A DNA stretch of 64,000 nucleotides from Perognathus longimembris pacificus (GCF_023159225.1 NC_063168.1:61049398-61113397); one strand, 5' to 3'. Shown: positions 33,027 to 45,672, counted from the first letter of the stretch. Numbers and translations are program-made. Notes: a model not told the origin generated them from the sequence alone.

Positions 33027-33236
33027 GGGCCTGGGAATGCGGCTTAGCAGTAGAGTGCTTGCCTAGCATGCACGAAGCCCTGGGTTCAATTCCTCAGCAC
33101 CACATATACAGAAAAAGCTGGAAGTAGCACTGTAGCTCAAGAGGTAGAGTGCTAGCCTTGAGCAAAAGGAAGCCAGGAACAGTGCTCAGGCCTGAGTTCA
33201 AGCCCCAGAACTGGCAAAAAAAAAAAAAAAAAAAAA
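33027..33236 (+). mobile_element. IDL-Geo SINE
   Basis: GGCCTGGGAATGCGGCTTAG head, poly(A) about 30. Target duplication AAAAAGCCAAGGCA with a near-copy after the tail. Confidence 0.9.
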
Positions 33237-33273
33237 AAAAAAGCCAGGGCAGCCAAGAGTACAAGATGGAAGA

Positions 33274-33475
33274 GGCCAGGTGCTAGTGACTCGCGCCTAT
33301 AATCCTAACTACTCAGGAGGCTGCGATCTGAGGATCATGATTCAAAGCCATCCTGGATAGAAAAGTCTATGAGACTCTTTTTTCCAATAAGCTATGGTGC
33401 AACTTGTAGAGCACTAGTCTTGAGCAAAAGAGTGTCAAGGACAGTGCCCAGGCCCTGAGTTCAAGCCTCAAGACC

Positions 33476-33535
<60 letters not shown>
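33274..33535 (+). mobile_element. B1-Geo composite SINE ending in (AC)n
   Basis: CGCCTATAATCCTAACTACT head and a shortened tail. 33478-33535 is an (AC)29 tract in place of the A-tail. Confidence 0.82.
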
Positions 33536-33540
<5 letters not shown>

Positions 33541-33905
33541 AAGGCCCAGGAACCTGGAAGGTGGCTGAGATGCAGTAGAGTTGAACAGCAAATGAGAAGA
33601 CTGAGCTTTTCTGTACAGGATCTTGGTTCCCAGCCAATGGATTCTAGTTGAATAATAAATAGAGATTGGCTGATACCCTGAGAAGCTGACACCAGAGAGA
33701 TTCTGGTCCCTTGCTCTTCTTTTTTTTTTTTTTTTATCTATAGTCTGTCTGTTCTGGCTTGGGTTACAGTCTTGCTATGGCTTGTGGTTGATGACCTCAA
33801 TGTGACTTGGAAGGCCTTGCCCCTTACCTTATGCTGTTTGGGGGAAGTAAATTACAATAGGTTATAAGCTCTTGAGGTAGCTGTATTTGCTCCTAGGCTT
33901 GGGTA

Positions 33906-34006
33906 TTTCTTTTTTGTTTTTTGTTTGAGATTGAGACTTTTGTCTGAGACTTGAAGCTTTCACTCCTTGGCTGGTGCTCTACCAACTGAGCCATACCTCC
34001 AACCCC
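33906..34006 (-). mobile_element. ID-like relic
   Basis: GGTGCTCTACCAACTGAGCC ATACCTCCAACCCC, a decayed inverted monomer. Confidence 0.5.
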
Positions 34007-34009
34007 ATT

Positions 34010-34566
34010 GGTTGTTATTTCTAAGTTTCGGGCTGCTTTGCTTTTTCTCATATGACCTGACAGCTCCCTGGAACTCCGGGTCTGCACAGCACAAGAGACT
34101 GCTCAGAATTGGAGTCGTGAGGCTCTGGAGATGCTGAAGGAGCTGAATTAATTCTAAATGTTGTCTTCTATGTGCAGTGACTGCTGAAGGAGAGGCCAGG
34201 TGGCCACTGGGAATGTGGGCGGGGCTGGCCCAGCTAGGACAGATGCCAGGGAGGAGGGGGAAAGGATAATATTGTTTGTATTTGAGGACTTTGAATTCAG
34301 ACCAGAAGAGAGATGTATTTTGTTCAAGTTTTCAACATCACGAAGTATAGATATGCTGTCTAAGGTCACCTGTCTGGTGAGTTTATTTGGAAAACATAAC
34401 TCAGCTGCATGTCACATGAAACCTAGACTCGATAAAATTTTAGTATTCTGGGCAAGTTTATGTAAAACCTTATATATTTTAGGAGATTCTAGGCACAAAA
34501 TGAAAGCTATTTGATGATCTAGGAAGGAAATATTAACTGTCTTCAATTTGATCCTAAACCTACATA
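34010..34566. other. intergenic, no gene seen
   Basis: Single-copy-looking. A 104-codon frame at 34200-34514 has no recognisable features. Confidence 0.45.
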
Positions 34567-34582
34567 GGTAAGAGGTACTTTG

Positions 34583-34789
34583 TGTGGTTTTTTTTTTGCC
34601 AGTCCTGGGCCTTGGACTCAGGGCCTGAGCCCTGTCCCTGGCTTCCTTTTGCTCAAGGCTAGCACTCTACCACTTGAGCCACAGCGCCACTTCTGGCCAT
34701 TTTCTATATATGTGGTGCTGGGGAATCGAACCCAGGGCTTCATATATACGAGGCAAGCACTCTTGCCACTAGGCCATATCCCCAGCCCC
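34583..34789 (-). mobile_element. IDL-Geo SINE
   Basis: Young inverted copy. Perfect target duplication GGTAAGAGGTACTTTG at 34567-34582 and 34790-34805. Confidence 0.96.
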
Positions 34790-35111
34790 GGTAAGAGGTA
34801 CTTTGAAGGTTCATGTGCTGTCCAGCTATGAATAAAAAATCTACCATGTCTGAACACAAAAATTTTCCCATTTACTAAGAGCATTCATTTGCTTGAAAAG
34901 ACAAAAAACAAAACTTTCCAAATAGACTACAGAGAGAAAAAGTTGTAAATAATATGCTATACAGACAGAACAGGATGTTTTAAGTTGACACTCTGGGGCT
35001 CACCTGTAGTATTATGTATTTCTAATTATAAAACGTAACACCACTGCTGCTATAGTTTGAGCGTATGTGTTGGAAAGTTAATCCCCAAAGCAACATTGTG
35101 AGGTGGGACTT

Positions 35112-35245
35112 CTTTTTCTTTTTAAAATTGTTATTATAAAGGTGATATACATAAGTCATGTAAGGAGTACATTTCTTTTTGGATAAGATCACCCCTACCC
35201 TTGCACTCTCCCAGTTTTTCCTCCCATCCTCACCTGAGGTGGGAC
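35112..35245 (-). mobile_element. L1 3' untranslated region relic
   Basis: AAAGGTGATATACATAAGTC and GGAGTACATTTCTTTTTGG. Confidence 0.55.
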
Positions 35246-35408
35246 TTCAAAATGGTCATTGAATCACAAGAGTCCTCATAAATAGATTACTATTGTTGAA
35301 ATGGGTTTATTTTTTTCCATCAAAGCAAGTTCAGCCCATCTTGTTCTCTGTTCTTCCTCTTCCTCATCCTTCTATATCCCACGCAATGTGTGCTCTTCAC
35401 CTTTCTTT

Positions 35409-35622
35409 CTTTTTGTTTGTTTGTTTGTTTTTTGCCAGTCCTGGGGTTTGAACTCAGGTCCTGGGCACTGTCCCTGAGCTTCTTTTGCTCAAGGCTAGCA
35501 CTCTACCACTTGAGCCACAGCACCACTTCCAGCTTTTTCTGTTTATGTGGTACTAAGGAATTGAACCCAGGGCTTCGTGTATGCTAGGCAAGCACTCTAC
35601 CAATAAGCCACATTCCCAGCCC
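35409..35622 (-). mobile_element. IDL-Geo SINE, older subfamily
   Basis: (TTTG)n tail, GGGGTTTGAACTCAGGTCC, ending AAGCCACATTCCCAGCC. Confidence 0.88.
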
Positions 35623-35915
35623 CTGCCCTTTACCTTTCATCATGGAATAACACTGCAAGGCCTTTGCCAGATCAGAGTCCTGTCACCTGGGATCTCACAG
35701 AACTATAAGAAATAACTCTCTTCTTTATAAATCACTAAGTCTCAAGTGTGCAGTTATAGCAACACAAAGCACCCTGGGACCACTGCCTCTGTCCTGATGA
35801 TACAGTCTGTAAACCACTTCAGACTCTGGCTGCAATGCCAGTTGGCTTGCCAACTGTTGAATAAACCAGTTGACAATCAGAAATATATCTATTTTTCTTT
35901 GTTGTTTTGCTGCTT

Positions 35916-36015
35916 TTTTTTTTTGAGACAGGACTTCCCAAGTAGTCCAAACTGGCCTTGAGCACCACCGTATGTAGCCCAGGATGGCCTTGAACTTGTG
36001 ATCCCCTGCTTCCAT
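35916..36015 (-). mobile_element. B1-like SINE
   Basis: TTTTTTTGAGACAGGACTTC ... GCCTTGAACTTGTGATCC. Confidence 0.72.
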
Positions 36016-36019
36016 CTTG

Positions 36020-37665
36020 TTCTTTCTTTGTGAACATTTCCCTATCTGCAATTGTCTGGCATTTCTCTTATGACCATGGTTTCTCCCAGAATACTCAGAG
36101 TAGTTCTTGATGCAGCTTCTTCCTTATCATATTTACAAAGTGCAAATTCAACAGAAAAGAAATGGGAAGAAAAAGAAGAGTGGCAAAAGTTAAATTCTCT
36201 TAGACTACTATCAATTAATCTATCCACTATCCACAAATCTCTGAAACAAACATTTGGAACTTTCTGGGTAGAGTGTGCTATAGAGCATTTGAAAGAAATG
36301 GAACGCAATGTTCTTAAGCCTTGGGTTGGAGCGGGAGGTGGGAAGACTGTGGTAGATAACATCTCTAACAGGAAATGACCAGCAACTAAAACAACTGCAC
36401 TACAATCTCACATTTACAACCTGGATGCCAAATGAGGAGAATTCCCATTCACTCGGTCAACAAAAGTTTTGCTAGACATAGAGTAAGCAATACAAAACAA
36501 GACAGGGAGTAGCCAGGGTGAATTGCAGTTACCCTAAACATCTTCATTACAACAATGAGAGGTTTTACTCCTCGTGACATTTCTGGACACCAATGTTGGG
36601 TAGTTTCTAATATAACTTTTCCAATTTCCCACACCACAATCTGATGTCCAACAGAAATTCTGACACGGTGCACCTGGCATTCATATCAGCCCCACAGATT
36701 AAAGGGGTTCGGTCCTACTAGACTGCTTCCATGTCAGATGCTAGTTTGAACCACCTGTATTCTACAATGGCTATAAACGGGGGTTCTTGTGACCTCTGTG
36801 TGTTTGGTAACTTGCTAGAGTAGCTCACAAAATTCAGGATATAAAGAACACAACTCAAGTATGTCTATGGGGGTGGGGCAAGGGGTACACAGCTCCCTTG
36901 CCCTCTTCTGGGTGTACCATCCTCCCAGCACTTCAATGTGTTCACCAAGTTCTCTGAGTCCCATTGCATGTGGAGCTGCCATCACACAAGCCCCAAGCCC
37001 TACCTATCCCTAATTTTATTATAGTGAATTCACTTTGGGTCAAGAAAGCTTCAGAGCAACCAAATAAAGGACATAATCAGAAATACTGCTATCAGCAACT
37101 CTTCCTTTTAATCTAGATATCTCATCCTTATTTACATATATTTCTGTTGAGGACAAATCTTGACATCGAAAACAAGGTAATTTGGCTCTTTCTAGGGTCA
37201 TCTAAAGTTAGATATACTCTAGGATAGATAAGAAGTATGTGAAGGATTTTCGCTGAGTGACCTCACTCTTTAATCCTTTGTAACTCTGTACGGTAGCATT
37301 TCTCCTAAGGAGCAAAGAGTCTTGAAGGTGCCCATTGTGGGCAGTTTCATTGCCGATCACAGAGTCTACTGTCAGGCCAGGGAGGACCTCTGGGCAAGGC
37401 TCATGCCTCACATACTCATCTATCCTTGAAGTAGACTATCCAAATGATTAGGCAGAAAATCAAGAGGGAAATAAGACATGAGGAATACTATAAACCAACT
37501 ACAGTGAACAGACATCAAAGAACACACCATCCAACCAGACAATATCCATTTTTCTCAAGTCCATTTGGCATAGTTTGCAAAAACAGACCATGTATTAGCC
37601 CCTGAAAGGGCCGAAATCATATCAACTATGTTCAAACACAATAGCATTACATAGAAAGCAACAAG
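36020..37665. other. intergenic; possible ancient repeat and one unassigned frame
   Basis: 36052-36378 has a 108-codon plus-strand frame rich in Lys/Glu with no recognised domain. 36800-36990 (GCTAGAGTAGCTCACAAAAT, CCTCCCAGCACTTCAATGTG) resembles an ancient mammalian interspersed repeat I cannot name. Otherwise single-copy. Confidence 0.35.
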
Positions 37666-37670
37666 AAGTA

Positions 37671-37796
37671 AGGTGTGGTAGGCCATGCCTGTAATCTAGC
37701 ACTTAAGATATTGAGGCAGGGGAATCATCAATTTGAGGCCAGCTTCAGCAACACATTGAATTCCAGACTAGCCTTAGCTGTGTATTGAGACCCTGC
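37671..37796 (+). mobile_element. B1-like SINE
   Basis: GCCATGCCTGTAATCTAGC ... GTATTGAGACCCTGC, T-rich end. Confidence 0.72.
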
Positions 37797-37815
37797 TTTT
37801 TTTTTTTTTTTTTAA

Positions 37816-38025
37816 GGGTTGGGAATATGGCTTAGCAGTAGAGTGCTTGCCTAGCATGCATGAACCCCTAGGTTCAATTCCTCAGCACCACATAAACAGA
37901 ACAAGCCAGAAGTGGTGCTATGGCTCAAGTGGCAGAGTGCTAGCCTTGAGCAAAAAGAAGCCAGGGATAGTGCTCAGACCCTGAGTCCAAGCCCCAGGAC
38001 TGGCCAAAAAAAAAAAAAAAAAAAG
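37816..38025 (+). mobile_element. IDL-Geo SINE
   Basis: GGGTTGGGAATATGGCTTAG head and full tail with A20. Confidence 0.9.
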
Positions 38026-38217
38026 GAAAGAAAGAATGTGGGAATCTTACAGCAACTAGGAATAAAAACACTAACCCTTTAAATATCAGTATTCAAATAA
38101 GATATTTCAAGGAAAATTAGAAAGTATTTGAGATGAACGAAAACAAAAATATGCCAAACTTATGGAATAAAGCTAAATTAGAACTGCAAATGTTTATATT
38201 AAACAGAAGAAGAAATA

Positions 38218-38326
38218 ATCCTGGGTATATAGGCATACCTATTATCCCAGCACTTGAGAGACTAAGTAGAGAAGATTATGAATTCCAGACCACACTAGGG
38301 TGCATAGTGAGACCATCTCTTGATTA
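38218..38326 (+). mobile_element. B1-like SINE
   Basis: CTATTATCCCAGCACTTGAG ... GTGAGACCATCTCTTG, followed by (ATTA)n. Confidence 0.68.
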
Positions 38327-38424
38327 ATTAATTAATTAAATGGAAAGGGGGGAGAGAAGCAATCATGACTGCCCCAAATAAACAAGTATGAAGCACTATA
38401 TGGAAACAAAAATAGATGATTTAA

Positions 38425-39018
38425 CTAAGCATCAGTAGCTCACACCAGTAATTATAGCTACTCAGGAGGCTGAGACCTGGAGGATTTGGTTTGAAGCCAG
38501 TCAGACAAAAAAAAATCAGAGAGACTCCATCTCCTATTAACCAGCAAGAAGCAGAACTAGCCGGCCAGGGGCTAGGGGCACACATCTGTTATCCTAGCTA
38601 CTCAGGAGGCTGAGATCTAAGGATCAAGGTTCCAGCCCAGGAAGAAAAGTTCATGAAACTGTGTGTGTGTACCAGTCCTGAGGCGTGAACTCAGGACCTG
38701 GGCACTGTTTGTGAGTAGTTAGGACTACAGATGTGAGCCACCAGCACCTGGTAGTAAGAGTCTTATCTCCAATTAACCAACAAAAAAGCTGGGAGTAGAG
38801 CTATGGCCTAAGTGGTAGAGAGCCAGCCTTGAGAGAAAAAGAAAGAAAGAAAAGCTCAGGGACAGTGCTCAGTCCCTGAGTTCAAGCCCCAGGACTGCCA
38901 AACATACACACAATAAAATCCAGAAATGATGTGTCTCTCAAGTGGTAGAATGCTAGCTTGAATGAAAAAGTTGAGTAAGAGCTCAAGACCCTGAGTGTAA
39001 ACCCTGGCACTGGCTAAA
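38425..39018 (+). mobile_element. nested cluster of B1-Geo SINEs
   Basis: One B1-Geo is split by a second (starting near 38565) that is itself interrupted by an inverted fragment (ACCAGTCCTGAGGCGTGAAC to about 38750). The outer tails finish at about 38898 and a further Geo-like piece runs to 39018. At least three insertion events. Confidence 0.65.
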
Positions 39019-39059
39019 TAAATAAGTAAATAAATAGATAACGAAGGAAGCAAATAAGT

Positions 39060-39383
39060 AAATAAATAAAATAAGGATAATGAAGATGAAATTAGGCAAT
39101 CTTAGAAAGAAGCAAATTACCAAAACTACTTTTTGAAGTTGAATGCCTACTTCTCACCATAAGCAAAAATTAGCTCAAAATGGAACCTAGATTTTTCAAG
39201 AAAAAAAGTTATTCAATGATACTCGTTAAAGCATGGTATGAAAGACCTTCATCAGGATCATTGCTATAGGCATAGGTCCACGTGCCATAGGGTCTCCGAG
39301 CGGGAAAATATTTACACAAATGGGGATTTACAGCGAAGGAGCAAGATGGGAAAGTAAGGGGAAAATTACTAAGGGGAAATATC
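39060..39383. other. intergenic, no gene seen
   Basis: AT-rich; possible decayed L1 pieces but none I can align. Confidence 0.4.
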
Positions 39384-39397
39384 AAGAGTTCTGTCTA

Positions 39398-39589
39398 GGG
39401 GCTGGGGATATAGCCTAGTGGCAAGAGTGCCTGCCTCGGATACACGAGGCCCTAGGTTCGATTCCCCAGCACCACATATACAGAAAACGGCCAGAAGTGG
39501 CGCTGTGGCTCAAGTGGCAGAGTGCTAGCCTTGAGCGGGAAGAAGCCAGGGACAGTGCTCAGGCCCTGAGTCCAAGACCCAGGACTGGC

Positions 39590-39619
<30 letters not shown>
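39398..39619 (+). mobile_element. IDL-Geo SINE
   Basis: Near-identical to the copy at 17937 (GAGCGGGAAGAAGCC tail). Target duplication AAGAGTTCTGTCTA at 39384-39397 and 39620-39633. Confidence 0.95.
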
Positions 39620-39624
<5 letters not shown>

Positions 39625-39776
39625 TTCTGTCTAAACCAACCTTAATAGATTCTTGCTGAAGACAGCAAGGGTGACCAGACATGACCTGGGAGATAGTGAA
39701 GACTGAGGACATGATCAGGATAATGAGCTACCAAGGGTGGAGGTTCCGGTTAAACTGTCTTGCTAAAACCGGAAGT

Positions 39777-40019
39777 GAGTTGGGTACTAGTGGCTCACAC
39801 CTGTAATCCTAGCTACCAAGAGGCTGAGATCTGAGAATCACAGCTCAAAGCCAGCCCAGGCAGCGAAGTCCATGAGATGATTATCTCCAATTAACCACCA
39901 AAAAGCTGGTAGTGGGGCTGTGGTTCAAATGGTAGAGCACCAGTCTTGACCACAAAAGCTAAAGAAGCAGTGCCCAGGCCTTGAGTTCAAGGCCTAGGAC
40001 CAGCAAAAAAAAAAAAAAA
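39777..40019 (+). mobile_element. B1-Geo composite SINE
   Basis: CACACCTGTAATCCTAGCTA head, CCAATTAACCACCAAAAAGC linker, tail to AGGACCAGC and A15. Confidence 0.85.
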
Positions 40020-40115
40020 TTCAAGAATGAGCCTAAGATTAGAATCCAAATAGACACACACAAAGATGTGATGATATGAAATATTATTAGTTAGACAACG
40101 GGGGTTAAAACCACA

Positions 40116-40292
40116 CCAACCTGGGCAAATAAAATCCATGAGACTCTTCTCACCAGTTGGAAAAAAAAAAAAGGACTCAAAACAAAACAAAAAAAGCCAG
40201 AAGGCTGTGGCTCAAGTGGCAGAGGTTCAGGGACAAAGAGGTTCAGGGACAACACCCAGGCCCTAAATTCAAGCCCTAGAACCAGCAAAACA
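40116..40292 (+). mobile_element. B1-Geo fragment with internal duplication
   Basis: Head 5' truncated. GAGGTTCAGGGACAA is duplicated in the tail at about 40222-40250. Confidence 0.7.
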
Positions 40293-40309
40293 AAACATAA
40301 CCCACAATA

Positions 40310-40675
40310 TGATTGTATTTCATACCCACTAAGATTGCTAATATCAAAAGGACAGACAATAACATATGTTGGTGAGGATAAGGAGAAACTGGAATCCTTT
40401 TGCCTGCTGGTAGAAAAGAAGAAAAAAAAAAGTACAGCGGATAGCATTCCTCAAAATGTTAAATGGACAACATTGACTCAGCAACTCTACTCCTCCAAAT
40501 CTACTCAAGATAATGAAAACACATGTCAATAGAAAACTAGTACAAGAATATTTATAGAGCACTATTCATAATTCCCGAAGTAGAAATAAGCAACCCCAAA
40601 TGCCTGTCAAGTAAGGGATAGAAAAGTAAAGTGCATCTGTCAAGAGGAATATTATTTGACAAAAAAAGAGAGATG
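40310..40675 (+). mobile_element. old LINE-1 ORF2 3' fragment
   Basis: Degenerate but ordered L1 ORF2 C-terminal sequence: ACCCACTAAGATTGCTAATA, then TGTTGGTGAGGATAAGGAGAAACTGG, the TTTATAGAGCACTATTCATAAT motif and AGAGGAATATTATTTGAC near the end. Many indels; no open frame. The edges are uncertain. Confidence 0.65.
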
Positions 40676-40679
40676 AAGT

Positions 40680-41005
40680 AATGACACACAATAAATTTCT
40701 TAGTCTTTATTGCATATTAACCAAACAGATGTTTAAATATACAGCCATATAAAAAATTTTAAATATTAAATTCCTGTAACTAGGGATAGTTGGTATGAAG
40801 AGATGATAAGCATTGGACAGGGCACTCTGCACCAACACAGAGAAATAAACCTTCTAAGAATTCAAAGTGAAAGAAGTTATGGACTAAAGTAACTCCATAG
40901 AAATGAAGAGACTTGTGGTTTCCAGGGGTTACGGGGAATGAAGAATGGTAAGTGACTAATAAAGGGTTTCCTGGGGAGGGAAGTGTCTCAAAAATTTCTG
41001 AAATT
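40680..41005. other. intergenic, no gene seen
   Basis: AT-rich sequence next to the L1 fragment; no recognisable element. Confidence 0.4.
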
Positions 41006-41010
41006 ACTAG

Positions 41011-41115
41011 TGCTGGTGGCTCACATCTGTAATCCCTCCTGAGATCTGGAGGATAGTGGTTTAAAGCCAGCCTAGACAAGAAAATCTGTAAGACTTGGTC
41101 CCTAAAATAACCAGC
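41011..41115 (+). mobile_element. B1-Geo head fragment
   Basis: TGGTGGCTCACATCTGTAAT with a deletion of the AGCTACT segment. Confidence 0.65.
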
Positions 41116-41118
41116 AAG

Positions 41119-41300
41119 GAGCTGGGAATGTGGCTTAGTGGTAGAGTGCTTGCCTTGCATGCATGAAGCCCTGGGTTCAATTCTTCAGTACCACATAAAC
41201 AGAAAAAGAGTGCTAGCCTTGAGCAAAAGAAGCTAGGGGACAGTGCCCAGGCCCTGAAGTCAAGCCCCAGGATTGGCTAAATAAATAAATTTTAAAAAAT
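41119..41300 (+). mobile_element. IDL-Geo SINE with internal deletion
   Basis: The head is complete, but the start of Geo (its box A region) is missing, so the head joins directly to GAGTGCTAGCCTTGAGC. Confidence 0.8.
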
Positions 41301-41325
41301 AATAAAATAAATAACCAACAAAGAC

Positions 41326-41405
41326 TAGGGCTGGAGGCAAGACTCAAGTGGTAGTCTCCCTAGCAAGCAAAGAGAGCTCAAGGAGTTCAAACCCCAGTAC
41401 TGCCC
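41326..41405 (+). mobile_element. solitary ID-like monomer
   Basis: GGCAAGACTCAAGTGGTAG ... GAGTTCAAACCCCAGTACTG. Confidence 0.6.
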
Positions 41406-41679
41406 ACCCCCCCAATCCTAGATTGGGGAGATAATTGTAAAATCCTGTGAACATAGTAAAACACATTGAGTTAAACATGTTAAATGGGTGGATGGGGTGG
41501 TATGTAAATTGTTTATGAAAAAGGTGTTATCAGTTATGAAAACCTATAAATATATCCCAAGAAAAAGTGTGGAGCCTGAGCCTCTCCTGGGAAAGCAAGG
41601 AAGTTAAAGGGAAGGCTCAGCTCAGATAGGCGTTGGGGAGAACTATGGACAGATGAAGTGGTGAGAGCTGTAAAAATGG

Positions 41680-41840
41680 GGGCTGGGCAGGGCAGGAAAG
41701 TCTTGGGGCCTCTTATCTTCAATTAACCCCCAGAAAACTGGGAGTGGTGCTGTGGCTCAAAGTGGTAGAGCACTAGGCTTGCGCGGAACAACAACAACTC
41801 CGGGACAGTGCCCAGGGCCTGAGTTTAAGCTCATATCTAG
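41680..41840 (+). mobile_element. B1-Geo fragment
   Basis: TTCAATTAACCCCCAGAAAA linker and a GTGCTGTGGCTCAAAGTGG tail; head lost. Confidence 0.7.
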
Positions 41841-41902
41841 ACAAGGAAAAAAACAAAACAACGGTGAGGGGTAGGCCCTTAAACAATGTACCCAATAATT
41901 TT

Positions 41903-42030
41903 TTTTCTTTTTTTTGGCTAGTCCTGGGCCTTGGACTCAGGGCCTGAGCACTGTCCCTGGCTTCTTTTTGCTCAAGGCTAGCACTCTACCACTTGAGCCA
42001 CAGCGCCCCTTCTGGCCGTTTTCTGTATAG
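41903..42030 (-). mobile_element. 5'-truncated SINE consisting only of the Geo tail
   Basis: The insert ends inside the Geo/head junction (CCGTTTTCTGTATAG). Perfect target duplication CCAATAATTTT at 41892-41902 and 42031-42041. Confidence 0.92.
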
Positions 42031-42044
42031 CCAATAATTTTGAC

Positions 42045-42569
42045 TGCTTCACAGTTCTGTCAAGGGGGTCAGCCTTTGGCTGATCTGTGAGAGACCGGCC
42101 CAGAGAGCCTTGAAGAAGAGATTCTATGATGTCAGCCTCTGACCTTTATGACACAGGCTGGATTGCTAGAACTGCCTTCAGGAAACAGACCCCTAGCTCC
42201 CACTGGGGGCGGCAACGCCGCCCCTTAGAGTCCCAGTCTCCCAGAGCCTTTTACCAGCTGGAGCGGTTGCTGCTGTTGGGTGTGATAAGCCATCTCAGCC
42301 AGGGCCAGGCTGAAGCAGAGAACACCAGTATTGCGGGAGACAAGAGTTCAGGGGAACCAGTGTGGCAGAAAAACAGGATGCTTGCCGGATCTCTTCAGGA
42401 GGACTAGGAGGGAACAAGCCTGTTCCATAGAAGACTCTTGGCTGGAAGGAAAACCTGAGAGTAACAAACCAAATTCTGGATCCAAGTGAGTGTAGGGTGA
42501 GCGTTTCTGGGGGCAAAGGAAGCCTGCTGTACTCACTGTTCTGTGACTCCATTTCTTTCTCCCTCCCAG
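42045..42569. other. PRR30 upstream region
   Basis: Repeat-free sequence with a TGATGTCAGC CRE-like site near 42128. It may include the PRR30 promoter and first untranslated exon; not resolvable. Confidence 0.35.
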
Positions 42570-42622
42570 GTATCCTCTTTGTTGACGTGCCTGTGTAACA
42601 CGGTGGAGAGAAAGCCTTCTTG
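42570..42622 (+). other. PRR30: possible non-coding 5' exon of PRR30
   Basis: A 53-base segment is framed by a good acceptor (pyrimidine tract then CCCTCCCAG) and a good donor (TTG then GTAAGAAC). A second acceptor-like site (CTTCTCTGCAG, exon starting 42828) lies upstream of the PRR30 start codon. Together they suggest a spliced 5' untranslated leader reaching the coding exon. This rests on splice signals and position only; there is no coding content to test. Confidence 0.3.
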
Positions 42623-43061
42623 GTAAGAACTCACAGCACAGGAACACCCTCCCTTCCATTGCTACCTGTCTTCATCTCTTCTCCTCTCACATTCTCTGGA
42701 GCATTTTGACCCCAAAGGTGGCAAAGATAAGAGTCTCAGAGTTCAGCTTGGAAACTGGGCATCACAGGCAGAGAGAACCCAGAAACCAGTCCACCTGATA
42801 TCTTGGGCTTTGTCTCCTTCTCTGCAGGTCCTATGGGCGTGTTTTCTTCCTGGCCTCACTCACAGTTGCTGCTGCCCCTCAACTCTCAAGACAGCTCTGA
42901 TTTCCATCTCCATACATCCCTCACCAATGGCTGGCTGTGAAGAAGCTTAGACCCAGGCTCCTGTGTGAACACCCCAGAGCTGGGTGTCTAGAGGACTGGC
43001 TGTCTCCTTGGCAGTAGTCAATGCCTGCTGAATACCAGGCCCAGAGCTATACTGCACATAG

Positions 43062-44378
<1,317 letters not shown>

Positions 44379-44603
44379 ATCCAGAACCACGAAGGCGCCC
44401 GAGAGCACACCCTCCCAACTCCACCTTCCCGGCCAGGCCCCCGCAGATTCCCGAGAGTCCCCGAGACACCTTGAAGGGCTGGCTGGCCGGAGGTCAAGTG
44501 TCTTCTCCTGCTCTGAATCCTGGGAACCCCTTGTGGAGTCTCCTGTCTCCTGGCTGAAGAGGGGACCCAGGCTCCCCAGGCCTCTTCAGCCTTCAATGTA
44601 TCC

Positions 44604-44609
44604 AATAAA
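44604..44609 (+). terminator. PRR30 poly(A) signal AATAAA
   Basis: A canonical AATAAA sits 226 bases after the PRR30 stop, followed within about 30 bases by a GTCTGTACTG-type G/U-rich stretch. It gives a short 3' untranslated region, as expected for this compact gene. Confidence 0.75.
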
Positions 44610-44639
44610 GCCCAATCCTGAGAAACGCGTGTCTGTACT

Positions 44640-45054
44640 GCTGAGCCCACGCAGGGAGGGGAGGGGGGGGCGGCCAGTCCCCAACAACTTGGGCTGTCAA
44701 AACAAAGGGGGGGGGGGTCCCAGAGCAACAGGGGTCCCGCATCCGAGGAAGGCGAGGCATCCGTGGTCACTGGGATTTGACAAGCACCGAGGACCCAGCC
44801 AGGCCCTACATGTTTTGAATGCAACCCCGTGGACCAGACACACCCAGCAACCCCAACGACGGAGCCACTGCGCCGCGCACGCGCGCACGCACCCCCCAGG
44901 TGGAGGGGGCACCTGCAGACCATGGGGCAGGTGCGGAGCAGCTGCGCATGCTCCTCGCAGGGTGCGGGCGCTCCTAGCTTGGGGGGGGGAATCAACCCTC
45001 CTCACACACGGGGCATCTTCAGAAGGGTGGGGAAAAGTGGGACAGCCCGGGAAG
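44640..45054. other. GC-rich PRR30-PREB spacer with G-runs
   Basis: Contains G8 (44664-44671), G10 (44706-44716) and a CGCGCACGCGCGC stretch near 44875. Frames are open on several strands only because of base composition. Confidence 0.5.
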
Positions 45055-45150
45055 GGGTCACACTGTCCAAGAAAAAAAGGAAATGTACTCATCACCTGAC
45101 TTATGTAACCGTGACCCCCCCTTATCCATCGCCTTTATAACTTTTTTAAA
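45055..45150 (+). mobile_element. L1 3' end relic
   Basis: AAATGTACTCATCACCTGAC ... CCTTTATAACTTTTTTAAA, preceding the PREB promoter. Confidence 0.5.
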
Positions 45151-45519
45151 GGGGGAGGGAGGGGAAGGTGGGGGTGCCACGCACTGAGGACCCCCGCGGG
45201 GGGGTGGGGGTGGGGACAGTCAGAAGGGAGCAGCCATGGTGGCAGAGGTGCGGGTGGGCATCTGCCAGCAGGGAATGGAGGAAAGGTGCCGCGGCGACGA
45301 GTGCGTGGCTTGCTGTCACTAGAAGGCAATGGGGCCGGACGCGAAGCCCAGGCTGCCTCTGCGGCCTTGAGTGACAGATCGGGAGGAAAATATCCACGCG
45401 TGTCCAAGGGCAAGCGGTCCTGATGGGGAGCGGCGGCGGGTGGTGGGCTAGGCCGGCCCTGAGGAGGGGCCCTGGGCGCTGTCCCGGAGCGGCCGTGCTC
45501 ACGGCGGGCGCGCCACCAC
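45151..45519. other. GC-rich spacer upstream of PREB
   Basis: CpG-rich with G-runs (45198-45215). No exon recognised. Confidence 0.4.
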
Positions 45520-45672
45520 CCGGCCCACAGCTCCATCTCCAGCTTCTTGGTGGTTAAGGGAGGCGAACGAGTCTCAGGGACTTTTCTGCCCGGGCTGGCT
45601 CCGAACACCTCTATCCTTCACATCTCAGCCTCCTGGATCGCTAGGATTACAAGCCCGAGCCACCAGCGTCCG
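45520..45672 (-). mobile_element. B1-Geo SINE remnant at the PREB promoter edge
   Basis: CCACAGCTCCATCTCCAGC, TTCTTGGTGGTTAAGGGAGG and TCGCTAGGATTACAAGCCC. It is unusually CpG-rich for a SINE here, consistent with protection inside a CpG island. Confidence 0.7.
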
